Shown piece by piece: positions 50,216 through 62,896 of a stretch of DNA of 64,000 nt (position 1 is its first letter; every line of letters begins with the position of its first letter). The stretch is from Phylloscopus collybita (taxonomy: Eukaryota > Chordata > Aves > Passeriformes > Phylloscopidae). Where the stretch lies: contig JAJNNQ010000075.1 of assembly GCA_027886175.1 (NCBI GenBank), forward strand, positions 8,225,001-8,289,000, read 5' to 3'. The notes below the pieces were generated by a model. That model had not been told where the DNA came from. It did no database searches and saw only the letters and a list, made by a program, of their open reading frames with translations. Position numbers and translations under genes: made by a program.

Positions 50216-53172
50216 GACTCAGAGATATGTGATTCCAGAAATGTGCTTTCATTGTCAGATAATATAAAAGTTTTTCATTGCAGCTGCTTAAATATTTGAA
50301 CTCTTTTGAAAGATTTTATGTGTGTAATCCTATCCATTTTAATGAATAAAATACCTTTCTCTCCTTTTTTTCTCATCTTTTTTCCCCCAAGGGATTTAAA
50401 TTTGGCATTGAATTTCCTTTCAACTTCAACTTGTTATATCTCCTATATGGACCTACATTTCTCTCAGAGGCTTCTTTCCCCATTTTAAGAATTATGTCTG
50501 GATCTGGGAGAAACTTCCAGTCATAAGGATCACTCTTTCTTTCCTTCTTTCTCATTCTTGTGCATTTTTCATATCACTGTCTTTTTCATCTTTTTGAAGG
50601 CTTACTGCCTTCCTTTTGAAGCTGATTTTATTCTTTGAACAATAAAAGTATTCACTGCTTCTGATACCTTTTTTTCTTTTAAGCTATTCTGTAATTTAGA
50701 TTGCTTTTAGCACATATTTTATTTGAAATAGTAGTACACAACTGCACTAATAGGTAAGAAAAAGCTCTCAGTCTAAACATTATTTACCTGTTTTCTTTTG
50801 TCTTTGCTCTTTATTCCAAGCATTCATATAATCAATGATTGGCAATTTTGTTATTGGCAAATCTCTTTCTGCTTTTGGCCTGGTCCCTTGTGTTATCCAT
50901 TTGTCATTTCAAAGTTATTGTGCTTTTGACTGTTGCCATGAGGTATTAGTCATTTGATGTAATCTTCTGTCTACTTGGGTAGCTAAATTGTTTAGTTTAC
51001 TTGTTGCATTTGATATAATTCTGACGTTGCTGTCAAAATCATTCTGATTTTGGAATCAAAGTTGCTGTCATTGACATATCTTTGCCTACCAGCTCTGATG
51101 AGGAAGATTCACAATGAAGAAACTCCTCAAGCTCCTTCTTCAAACTCTTTTTTTAAACTCTTCTTGTTTCTGTCTTTGTGCTCCTGCTTCTGATGCTGCT
51201 CAGCTTCTCCAGGTCTCACATAGGTCCCTTCTGAACCCATGTCCCATTCCAGTGTTACTGGCACTTCAACCCTAATATCTTTTCTTTTACTGACTGTGTG
51301 TTGCCCTTTCTTTAGCTGTGATTCCCCCTGCTCCCAGTGGAAGTCAATGGAAGCAGCATTTTTGAGTCAATGCTTTCTGGTGGTTTTCCAAAGGCTCCAG
51401 GTCACAATCAGCTTCCCACCTGGATTTCTTCAGGAAATTCTCTGAAGATTTGGAGGAAGAAAGACCACTTAATTATCCAGTAACTCTCTGAAAGGCAGGT
51501 GAATAAGGGTCTCAAGTATATCTGACAGTTTGAAAGGGAGGCTGACCAATGGGATTTTTGTCTCTTTTATGTTGTCAAATGTTGCTGGAAAACGTGAGGA
51601 AGTTGAAACTGAGGGAATTGCTAGTAGTCCAATTATTTTATCCATCTGGGCTGCATATCCATGGTCATGGGTCTCTAAGACAAACATAATATTGCTCTTT
51701 AACAGCAACTATTCACAATCATGGCTCTTACCCAACAATGGCATGAACCTGCATCACTCACATATACATCCCTGCTATATGGACAACCACATTATATGCC
51801 AAAGTTTGATTTGACACCTAACTTTAGATCCCATATGTAGTCTGACACTTCTTGCAAAAACATTTTTGCCTACAGCAGGTAAGAGCAAACTGCATTGAGT
51901 ATTGAAGAATCCAAGTAGGATCTCACTTTTAATAATTCTTTATTATTTTGGGTTTTATTTATTAATTATAGAAATACTACAGGTCAATAAGAAATGTGGC
52001 TTTTCCTAGATTAGACCCCACCCTCACTAAATAAAGCCTTTTAAAAGAGAAAATTTTAAGACAGTGCTGGAAGTACTTTTCTGCTTTTCCACATAGAGTA
52101 CAAGGCATAGGGACGAGCAGGACTACAGATGGTTCATTGACATGGATTGCAGTCCATAAGTTGTCTGCAGGCAGATGTCCCAAATCATAGCAGTGCCATG
52201 ATGGAGACCTTGGCGTCTGTGCACTTCAGAGACTCCAGGGTAGCTGTCACCACCCTGGTAAGATTTTCTTACAAATAAGTTCTTTCAGGGAAGGGATGAA
52301 TCTGATTCTGAGTGACTCAGAGACCCATTTAAGCACCAAAAGAGCTTTTTTTTTACTTTGAATGAGGGTGACAGACTCAGCTGTGATGTCATGATTGCAG
52401 AGCTCCCAGTAGAAGCCAGTGAAATTCAAGCAATTTGGTGAGAAAGAAGAATTCCTTGTCAGGAGATTTTTTTCCCCCTTACAAAAATGGCTCCTCTAGA
52501 TGGCAATATGGAATATGGCTTTGTTTGCATGCTCCAAATCAACCTGATGAGGTGCTTTCTTCCATGTGGATGATACAGGTAATCTTGTGAGCTTAGTCCT
52601 AACTTGGGCACCTCTTAAACATATACATTAAAGCATACTCTGTGAAAATTTCACACAGGAGCATTGTCTCCTCAGGTACTGGTAACTGTAAGGAACTACC
52701 CATAGTCACTGTCCAGATCAGAGCTCTGAGGGGAACAGGACACCTGAGAAACCACAGAGTACCTGGCATTAGCACACCAGATCTCCCAAGCAGTGCCTAT
52801 ACCAGTGTTTTAGGGAGTGCCAGGGCAGTGGCAGGCAGCCATCTACACTGGTGCCATTTTGATCATCCCCAACCAGTCGCCTTTCAACAATTCCCATGCA
52901 TGAAGGAGTTATCACAGCCTTCAGCCAGATTGTATAGAACCACTCAGCTTGAAGCAAACTACTCTGGAATTAGGGACAAGGCATGACCACAGAAATATCT
53001 TGTTACTCTAGAGGTAATCCTAACATTCCTAAGACTAGTGCTGGAATATCTGAACAGAAGTCCCTTGAGGAATTAATAGCTTGTTTACACAGAAAATTCA
53101 ATTTTTTGAAAGACTAACATTTACTCATAATGACAAATTCATCCTACTTTGTGTTAATCTGTTCTTATTTTG

Positions 53173-53315
53173 ACTGAGTATAGACTCAGTATATTACAGT
53201 CTATAGTATAGACTATAAAAATTTTCATTATTTACTTATCACCATGGCCAAATAAAAAATCATTGAAATCAGAGCATACACATGAATTTATAAAAGCATT
53301 TTATAAATGCTTTTA
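53173..53315. repeat. Cluster of three short palindromes
   Basis: Three hairpin-forming sequences lie within 143 bp. 53173-53190: ACTGAGT / ACTCAGT, loop ATAG. 53198-53214: AGTCTATA / TATAGACT around one G. 53291-53315: TAAAAGCATT / AATGCTTTTA, loop TTATA. All arms are perfect. AGTATAGACT also recurs directly (53177 and 53205). The last hairpin ends 3 bp before one copy of a 32-bp direct repeat. Confidence 0.75.
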
Positions 53316-53317
53316 AA

Positions 53318-53349
53318 CTACTTGTCTAATGCCTTACCTCCAATTTTAT
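53318..53349 (+). repeat. 32-bp direct repeat, copy 1
   Basis: This copy differs from 54985-55016 at one position (TCTAATG here, TCTGATG there), so 31 of 32 bases agree. The flanks of the two copies are unrelated, so it is not part of a longer recognisable duplication. Confidence 0.85.
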
Positions 53350-54984
53350 TACTACAGTATTTTAGTAAATAAAGGGCTCTCCACATTCCCTAATAAAGAC
53401 AAATATAGATAAACCCTATACTCCCCATCTGTCACCAATTTTAAAGACTTGCACTTGAACTCTTTCCACTATCCAAGATACAAAAAACAAGATAGGAGCC
53501 TTTTCTGGGACACCTTAGAAGATCATCTGAAAACCTCAGGGAAACAGAAATTCAGAAGCAGAAGGAAATGCCAGTTCCTCATATATTCCTGATGCTCTTC
53601 AACACAACTCCATTGTTTCTATTAGCAGGGCAATAGTTACACCTTGAGCTGAGATGAAGCAAAACCTGCCCCTTTTTCTATTGCAGTGTCCCTGAAGGTC
53701 TTTTCAGCTTCCAAATCTTCTACTCTATTTTCACCTTCCCACTTCTGGTCTATTGTCAAGAGGCACAGCTTTTCCAGCTCCCAGGCTGCACTCACTGACT
53801 TGATCAAGAGACTGCTTCAAAAGACTGTGAAAAAGGTTTGAAGACTTGACCTCCTGAGGTTACTATCAGAGCTTGATGAAATCTTTAGTCATACCTCAAA
53901 CTCTGTGTCTAAGAGTTTGGTTTTTTTGAAAAAACCTTGACATGACTAAGTGGAAGTTAATAATTATCTGTGTAACTGGCCTAAATATTAAAAGAAAAAA
54001 AATTAAGTTTAATTTAGTGCTCATTTTTAAAAGAACTGTGTGTAATGTTGTGTTTAACTAAAAATTATTAATTAAAAAACTAAATTATCTGGAAAGTTTG
54101 GTGGTAAGCAAGCTTTGTCTTCAGATGAAGACTTTGCTGTATTTTTTACAGAATCTCTTTCCTAATATCAATCACATGTCTGCTCAAAGTATCATAATGA
54201 AAACATGAAATTCCCTAGAGAAATATTCAGGGGTCTCTGTGCTCAGGGAACAGCTATGGATATCTGAAAATTGGCATACTAAGCATAGTTTATGGCATTA
54301 CAAAGGGCAAGCACTTCATGAAGTAATCATAATGTGGTGACTTCCAAGAGTGAAAAATATCATTGCTTCCCACTACTCGAACCTGAAAATGTTCGATTTT
54401 CAAACATAAATTGCAGTCTAGAAAAGCTTCCAAAATTCATAAGCAGTTTCTCTGCAAGCACTCTCAAGTGACTCTCAACTTCTCATTCCCCTTCTTCCCC
54501 TCATCCCACTGAACTGAGCTGGGTACCTCATGAAGCCCACCACCTCTCCAGTCTGACAGTTCCATGGGATGTTGACCAGGCTAACATACTGCCTTTCTTC
54601 TCTGTCTCTCTCTCACACATATCTTAAACACCTTTTTCTTCCTAGAGTTAGTTCTTAACCAGGGGGTTGCAATCTGTAGAGACTGATCCTTCAAGAGCCA
54701 AGTGGGCCAGTCTATTTCTACAGACTTTTTTAAAATCTAAAGTACAAGAAAATTCCCTTTCTCCACAGCAGAAAAATCAACTTGAGAAGCAGAAGTAATG
54801 GGAAATAATTAATGATTTTAAGTACCATTGTAAAAGGAAAGGAGAGCAGCAGATATACTTAGTAGAAATGAATCAAATTAGAGGGAAATTTGCTGTAAAT
54901 AAATGTAAGATAGAAATTAGAATAAAATATTTATCTTCTTTTTTTCTCACCTAGCTGTTGAAGATACTAAGGCATTATTTTCAG

Positions 54985-55016
54985 CTACTTGTCTGATGCC
55001 TTACCTCCAATTTTAT
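54985..55016 (+). repeat. 32-bp direct repeat, copy 2
   Basis: Second copy of 53318-53349, same strand, 1667 bp downstream. The core CTTGTCTGATGCCTTACC is followed by TCCAATTTTAT. Confidence 0.85.
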
Positions 55017-58000
55017 GTTTTCTATTATTCATAGTATATATTTAACACTTGGGGGTTGCTCATATTCCAGTATGATGAAGAAGCAGGAGTTTAGACTTTC
55101 ACAACAGAAACATCTACATTGTCAATCCCAAGGAGACACACACCCACTGAATTCTGCAGATAATCTGGCATGACATGAAACACTCCTACTCTGGTTCTTT
55201 AGCAGCCACATATAATGTAGAAAGTTATCTACCTGAACAAAACTGGTATCAATAATCTAAAAGGTGGCATTCACACGATTTTTTTTTCAGTGATACTCAA
55301 ATTATTCACTTATTCAAAGGTTCCCACAGTCTTCCCCTTTCATCACTGAAGTGAGATTTTTACTTCTGAAGGCTGAGTTGTGTTACAGACACACCCTAGC
55401 ACTGTATAGCACCTCTCTAGAATGCTGATGCTGAGCTGTATTTCACTGCATGGGTGTTTTTTGTAGAATTCAAACTAAAACAAAATTAAATGGTAATTTG
55501 TGTTTGCTGAAATATGTAGAGTGGAGCTAAAAAAATATTTAACTAATAATTTTATGCTAAGTAAAAACATTTTTTATAAAAATCTCACAGTAAGACATTT
55601 TGAATGTCTTTTTTTAAAGTCTAGAGTATTTATTTAGGATTTTTTTAATGCAGTTGTACTTAAAATATAACCCACAGATGATGTATAACCTTCAACTCTC
55701 CTTTTAAAAGCTCTCTGTTGTGAAACACTTGTCAAATTAGTTTGTTTCTAGTTAATTAAAATTAAACATAGCCAGACCAAAACATTTTCTAATTTGCAGC
55801 TCTCATCCTTAAATCAGTATTTTTGAACAATATGAACTGTGTGGTTTAATTAACAGGGAATAAGGCTCTTCAGTTTGGTCCTGTATCACATCTTGTATAA
55901 AATAGTGTTTCTAATCCTGCATTAATTTACTCCCCACCATGACTAGCTCAGTTCAAAGACAAAAAAATTAATATTTTCGGGGCTTAGCTATGCACAGTTA
56001 TCTAGGCTCCTATCTTTTAATCTTGATTTCCACCCACGCCACAGCTCCCCAAGCAAGAGGATTAAGAAAATAGGACAGTGAGTGCATTACTCTCATTGTA
56101 CTCTAATGCATATGGAAGTTATTGGAGGATAATACATTACTTTATCTAACCTCAGCCTGCTCCAAAGTACACTCACCAAGTCACATTTAAATGCCCCAGT
56201 ATGTATGCTATTATTTTGTCCTTGCACAGCCCTTGACAGCAAAGGGAAATTGTTTGTGAATTTTGACTTCCAACTGTTACAAAGAGAAGTGAGCTAAGAC
56301 ATAAGAACCAAGGACTTTTCCCTCCCTACCCACACAACCACTCCAGACCAGTCCTTAAGTGAGTCACCTCAGTGGGGTTGGTATGAGAACTGGGTTAGAA
56401 AAAGTCACTTTTGCAGATACCACTGTAAACACTGGTGCTATGTGCATGGTATTTCTCACTGGTAAGATACTGATGCCCTACACCTGCAGATGCTGGGATG
56501 GCAGCAAAACTGGTGTGACTTTTGGAAAGGCTAGCAGTCCTACTCCATGACCAGTCACAATTTTTGGAAAAAGGGAGTGAATTTCCTTTGGATTGGTAAT
56601 GCAGTGATGACAGATTTCCATCCTATTGCCACTGGATCAGTTAAAGCATGTGGTGTGTGTGAGGCAGTAGGGTAAGACACCCAGCAACTGGTTCCTCTCA
56701 AGATTTCCTCTCTTAAACACTGATTTCACAAAGTTCATCCTTGTCTGAGAAAGTGAATAAACTCCAATCTAGGCCTGTAATAGTTTTATATTGTTATCAT
56801 GTTAACAGGCAACCCAACAGGTGCCTTATTGGTGGAAGCAGGCAAAAAAGATGGAGGAAAGGAGGGGAACACAATAAATTTGGTTCACATCAGAAAAACA
56901 ATGACTATGTTCTATATTTACACTTTAATTGTTGTTAGTGGCACATCTTTCTACTGCCACCTGTGTGGAGTAGAGTTCAGATGCTCAACCTCATTAAATT
57001 TATCTACATCTCCCTAAAATTCTTCTTCCTAGGATTCCATTCTGTGAAATACTTAATTAAAGACAACTTCTCATTATTGTTTGAATCTTTGAAGTTATTC
57101 TACTGGAATATATCTCTACTAATAAATGCAAAATTAACTTTTATGCCAGTATGCTCCATTAAAAAACTGATACAGAACTGTAACCACTTTGCCCAACAAA
57201 TTCTGCACATTCTGTCACATTACAGAAAGATAAAACAATGTTTTATAGAAAAAGAACAAAAAAGGACCTACAAAGTTGGTTGTACTTACAAAAATGGACC
57301 TTAAGCCTGAACATTTTTGGTTTGTATTTGGACATATGTCCACTGTGGCATACTAACAGAAATGAAAAATGTGATTATCCATTTACACATTCTTAATTCA
57401 AATAAAAATGGAGAGTTTTTTTCACTGATATTTTGGGCTAAGTCACATCTCAAGGGATGATAGGTGCAAAAGAGACAGCTATGTTGCAGTTAATCATTGG
57501 CACCATTTGCTCTGCCACAGTTATTATCTTGTCTGATTTCAGGTTCCTATTACAGAAATGTCTGGCTTAACCTTTGTGCTGTATCTGCCAGACCCTTGAA
57601 GGTGTCTCAGATACCATGAGCCACTTTCAAGTAGTGCTGAGTACTTGAAAGCAGTTGAATTGAGTCCTTACCAACAGCTGCAAAAGCACAAGTGGCACAT
57701 AGTAATTTAATACACCAAACCTTACTAAATTTTCAGAAAATTACAGAAACCTCTTTAATTTAAATGAAAGTCTCATTGTTTTCAGTACTTCTGCTCTGTT
57801 AAGCAACAGATTTTTTTTTCTGAATTAAAAGAAAATACTGCAAAGAAGGTATAATGATTAAGCACCCTCAAAAAGTACATATAGGTTGATAATTTCTGAA
57901 GCTTTTACAAAAGACTTTGGTCTTTTCAAGTATGCTCCTTGGATACTTCATCTATTTTTAAATCACTCTAATGCATTGTCTCCAAAGGAAAAAATGACCT

Positions 58001-58316
58001 TTTTGTGATCTACACTTAACCACAGCATGCAGGAGGTTGGACCTGATAATAACCATATAAAAATAGGCATATTGTGTCAGAACTGTGATACAGTTATTCC
58101 ACAATTTTCTCTCTGACAGTGGCCAGCAGTGACTATCTGGGAAGTAGCATTATGCAACAAATACTAATACTTCCCAAAAATACTCTCCTTGCCTCCAGCA
58201 TTTTATAGACTCACAGATCCATTTAGATGACTCAGTGACTTCCAGAAACAGACAGCTGTCCTTGTAAATAGCAGCCTGGGAAGATTCTCCATCCTGAGAG
58301 AGAGCTGCTCTTTTCA

Positions 58317-58337
58317 TTTTTTTTTTTTTTTTTTTTT
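58317..58337 (+). repeat. Poly(T) tract, 21 nt
   Basis: Uninterrupted T run; the minus-strand poly-Lys frame through it is an artefact of the repeat. Confidence 0.85.
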
Positions 58338-58548
58338 CAATTTGCCACTTGCCAGTTTCTTTTAGGTTCATCTCTATTAGTCAGTTTGGTTTTGTACTGG
58401 AAAAGACAACAAATAGGTCTCAGTAATGCCCTCCTAAACTGTCTGCTTGCAGGTTGAAAAGGCCTGCCCTACATAGGATGCAGAAGCTGTTCCAGACCTG
58501 TTCTGGACATTTCATCTTTTTTTCTGTTCTAAAACTGTTAAACTGTTT

Positions 58549-58568
58549 CTCTCTCTCTCTCTTCTTTT

Positions 58569-58608
<40 letters not shown>

Positions 58609-58620
58609 CTTTTTTTTTTT
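58549..58620 (+). repeat. (CT)n followed by long poly(T)
   Basis: A short CT-repeat passes into a run of 38 T, one C and 11 more T. The plus-strand poly-Phe frame here (58454-58732) is produced by the tract. Read on the minus strand it would be an A-rich tail, but no retrotransposon body is recognised on the left side. Confidence 0.85.
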
Positions 58621-61600
58621 AGTTAAAGAAGAAGGGATGAGAATATCATACCCTACAGAAGTTGCATATGTACTGTGGACTCATTCAGTGGCACAGTTAT
58701 GTTCTTTAACTTGTTTTTTCCCTTTAAGGTGACTATCCCACTTGCTTTATTGACATTGCTTATGAGTAAGTTACTGTTTTGACAGAATTATGTACTGTCA
58801 CCCCAGGTGTTGTTCCTAAGTGATAACAGTCCAATCATAATTCTCTATGTAAAGTTTGGACTGTTACTGCTTGAGTCTCACTTAAAATTTACCTGCATTG
58901 GATGTCATCTATCTTTTTATTACTTCATTATTCAGTGTTGTAATATCTTCCAGAAGCCATCAGCTCTGCTGTCTTCCTTACCATAAATTACTTGGTGTCA
59001 TTAGCAAATTTTTGCCTCATTATTCACATTCCTTTCTCAGGATAGACACTGGGAAACTCCACCACAGACCTACCTATGCTGTAAATCTGATTGCTTCCTG
59101 CTGTCCCCATTTTCTTAACAATTAACAAATAATTAAACCAGAAAAGGAACTCACATTTTATACTGCAGCAGCTTTATTTTGGGAAAATTACTTTATGTCT
59201 TTCTTTGGCTTTTTATTGAATATCTTTTGGAAGCTGAGAAAAATATATTACCAGGCCCAAATAAATATATTATTATTAAGTCCACATATTTTTTGGTGCT
59301 TCAGAGTACCCCTGCAGGCATTTAAGGGTTGAATTCTATTCCAAAGGATACCGTGGCACACACCCACTCTTTATCCATGTGTCTATCAATTCTGCTCTTC
59401 ATTAAAGGTACTGCTGGGTCTCACACCATTACTCTCTGTTCCTGGAATCTCCCTTCAAAGATCTATCTAATCTGTTCACATTAAGCAACTTCCAGTTCTC
59501 TGGAGCTTTTGCACAAGTATATTGATCATATCTATCCTATTCAATTTGATTTATAATGATCACATCAGTCTTCTTATAGATGAAAATTCATGCAATATTT
59601 TTGTTATATAAAGACTATAAAGTTATACATGATAGGATCAGTCATTAGATTCTCTTTATTGCTTCACTTCTACAGTAATTACAATACTTCAGTAGGAAAA
59701 ATCAAAATTCATCTTTTTAAAATGAAAATCTCCATTAGCATAATCTCTGTGAGACTTCATTTTCAGTAGTTTTCAATTGTTTCTATCTCATGGGCTGCTT
59801 TAGATATCCATTAGCATAAAACAGTACTTTTTTTTTGTCATTCACTGCTCAGTGTTTAGCATTGTCTCTTAATCAGAGAGAAAAAATGAAAAACGATTCT
59901 ACTCCTATTATTCATGGGAAAAATCCTATGAATAGGATTTACTACTTAAATATAAAAACCTGATAGAAAAAAGACATTCAAATATGTTTTAATTTCACCC
60001 AGTGAGTCAGCACATAGCCTACTTAGTAAATAAATGATTTAATAAAAATAAATTTCACAGCTAGACAAGACCAGTTTTATTTAAAGCTATGAAATCACAC
60101 ATTAATTGAATCTCACCTACCATTGTACTTTCATTGGGAAATAGCACCCAAAAATATGAAAACAATAACATTTTTCAAATTAAGATAAATAACTTCTTTT
60201 TTTCCACGGGTGAGGTACATTTTGCTTTTGAAGATTGGTACCTCTCCAACATAATAGTTTTTCACTCAATGACCTGATATTGACTTTTAATTCAATTTGG
60301 TGCTCTTTCAAATATAGAGTTAATATCAAAAGCATGGCCTTTGATCACTATGGAAATTTGAGAAAACTCATGCCTCAAATACACTAAATATTATTTTAGA
60401 AATCAAATCAGCTTCTGCCTTTGGCAACACTTGCTTAGGAGTCTGGTTGCTGTATCACACTACCTCTCTCCTCAGAGAAGCCAAAAAAATGAAGGGAGGT
60501 CCAAAAGATATGTGAAAATCATGGTATGTAAGGGTCACTTTTTCAGTTATTATTTGTAGCTGGAAAAAAACCACCAACATTTAATCTAAACTATTGCTTT
60601 TGTTTCTCCTAATGCATGTAGATCAACAGGCACATTGTAAAAAATTACTGACCCCATCCTAAAATGTGTTTGAGAGAGAAGAGGTACATTATTATCTCCT
60701 GTTCCTCTTCTTCCCAGATTCTAAAAGTGGGTTGGACACTGAACTGTTTGGTGATAAAACTTAGGTACAAGGAGTCCTACCCAGAGAAGCAGAAAGGATT
60801 CACAGTCTGTAAAAACTTTTCTTCACCCTCCAATTTCCCAAACCACTGGTTTTAACAGTATGTAAAATCAGACTGGTACCAAAATGTCTTGCTGTAGAGA
60901 TGTGCTGCTGCAAACAGGACGCTCCACCCTGTGCCCTCTTCCAGACCAATGAACTGTCATAATTGCCTCATGTCTGCTCAAGGTCCATATCAGGTAAGGA
61001 AGAATCCCATGGGCCTGAGCTGTCAGAATGAATAATTTGTAAAAACTGTTTAATACTCACAAGAAGAGTGTTTTTATAAAACTATCTTCCTTACAGAAAC
61101 GTTCATTTGGAGAATAATACCTTCAATTTTACCTTATTCCTGGTTAAGAAACTAAACTTTCAGGGGAAGGGTTTTGGTTTGGTTTTCTAAAAGTAAATTT
61201 TAAAATTCTTTTTTAAATTTTTATATATATATATTTAAGGCAACTGATTTAATTTTAACACTGCAGAAATTTTAAGTCTTTGGATAATAGTTAAATAAGC
61301 TTTCAAAAATTACTTTTTGAATATAATACAACCATAACTTATTTCAGAAGAACACAGTTATTGCCCTTTCATATTGCAAAGAGAGCTTTTTCCAGTCTTC
61401 AGTTGAGAGAGGAGATTCCTTGTGATGGATGCAATACAGAAACATGATCTATGTCAGACACACTGCAGTAAGATTACCTGCACTGTGGTCTCCATTCCTT
61501 TCTCTAACACTGTGTGAGGATGTTCATGTTCCTGAGTCCCATCAACTGAGCTCAGCCTCCATGCTGTGGTGATATCTCACTTCCCATTTTAAATGTGGCT

Positions 61601-62427
61601 GTCTCTGTGCCAGCCCTTGACAGACTTCCCCCCAAAATAGACACACCAGAGTAGACGAGACAGAAAACATGACAGAGGGGAAGCATCCTAGAAATAACGA
61701 GGTGCCCTAAGTGAATTTCACATAAAGTCGATTGCTAATTGTAAATTTGGACCATGAAATCTAGACCAACAAATTTGCTGTCACATAAAATCTCACCACA
61801 ATTACTGGTTCCATCCTCATTAGCCCTGCCTCCATTAATTCCCTCAATATCAACATCCTTCACAGGAAGCTGCTGATAAATGCATGTCTTGGGGTGCCAT
61901 TGTGATACTGTATCCCCCATCAACTGCTTTATGTCCAGAGGAGATGCCCCTCTCAGGACATTTCCTTCTAATCTGTCTCAAACTGAGACAATATACTGTG
62001 GGAGGAGGGTGTTTGAAGAGACAAGGTATTTAAGACAGAAAACCAAGAACTGAAGACATGGAACTAAGCTAATAAACTATCCAGATAGCAAAAGAGATGT
62101 GAGGATCTAAGAAGAATTTCGCCACTTCCAAAGATGGTTGCATTTTTCTGCAGTTTAGCCGAATTGAATTGCCAGAGAGGTATAGCATTAGAATGAGAGG
62201 TGAAAAGGACTTAGTGTAAAATGGTGCCAGAATTTTAAACTGTAATGGAACAACCCCTGTATTCAAAATGTATTTTATTACAGAATGTTCCAAAGCAAGA
62301 AGATGCTGGGTCCCAGTCTCAGAGTTGTCCCAGGTGGAAAAGCAAATGGATTCACAGTGTCTGTGCCTTGTAAGTGAAGATGCTTTTGCAGAGCCTCAGG
62401 AAGCAGAAGGGTTGCACCTTTATTATT

Positions 62428-62896
62428 GGAGCATGTCCAGAGATGGGCAGTGGAGCTGGTGAAGGATCTGGAGAGTAAATCATGTGAGAAGTGCCAGAGG
62501 GAGCTGGGGATGTTCAGCCTGAAGAAAAGGATGTTCAGGGGAGACCTTATTGCTCTCTACAAGTCTACAAGTACTTGAAAAGAGGTTGTAAGCAGGTGAG
62601 GGTTGGTGTCTTCTCCCAGGTAACTAAGGACAGAACAAGAGGAAATGGACTGAAGCTGCACTGGGAGAGATTCAAGTTGAACATCAGGAGGAATTTCTTG
62701 ACTGAAAGGGTTGTCAAACTTTGGAACGTGCTGCCCAGGAAAGTGTAAAGTCACCATCCCTGGAAGTGTTTAAGAATTGACTGGATGTGGCACTCAGTGC
62801 CATGGTTTAGCTGAGGTGTTGGTGTTTGGTCAAAGTTTGGACTCAATGACCTTAGAGGTCTTTTGCAGTCTTAATGATCCTATAATTCTATTAATT
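62428..62896 (+). mobile_element. CR1 LINE, 5'-truncated 3' fragment
   Basis: Plus-strand CR1 beginning GGAGCATGTCCAGAGATGGG. ORF2 C-terminal peptides are readable at about 62500-62748, including [40 protein letters not shown] and ERVVKLWNVLPRKV. The 3' untranslated region follows (CCATCCCTGGAAGTGTTTAA, CTCAATGACCTTAGAGGTC) and the copy ends in a worn terminal repeat, CCTATAATTCTATTAATTCC. The late ORF2 frame stays open for about 80 codons, so this is among the better-preserved copies. It is 5'-truncated and inactive. Confidence 0.93.

Larger units (their letters stand above)
50216..62427. other. Non-coding AT-rich DNA, no gene recognised
   Basis: No gene or transposon recognised over 12 kb. 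It includes the palindrome cluster at 53173-53315, the direct repeat 53318/54985, and T runs at 58317-58337 and 58571-58620. The longest frames (52642-52986, 56963-57304) show no domain I can name. Its low density of recent repeats would be compatible with conserved non-coding sequence, but I cannot test that. Confidence 0.5.

Noticed and set aside
58454..58732. Poly-Phe frame resembling a membrane segment
   Set aside because: Produced by the poly(T) tract.
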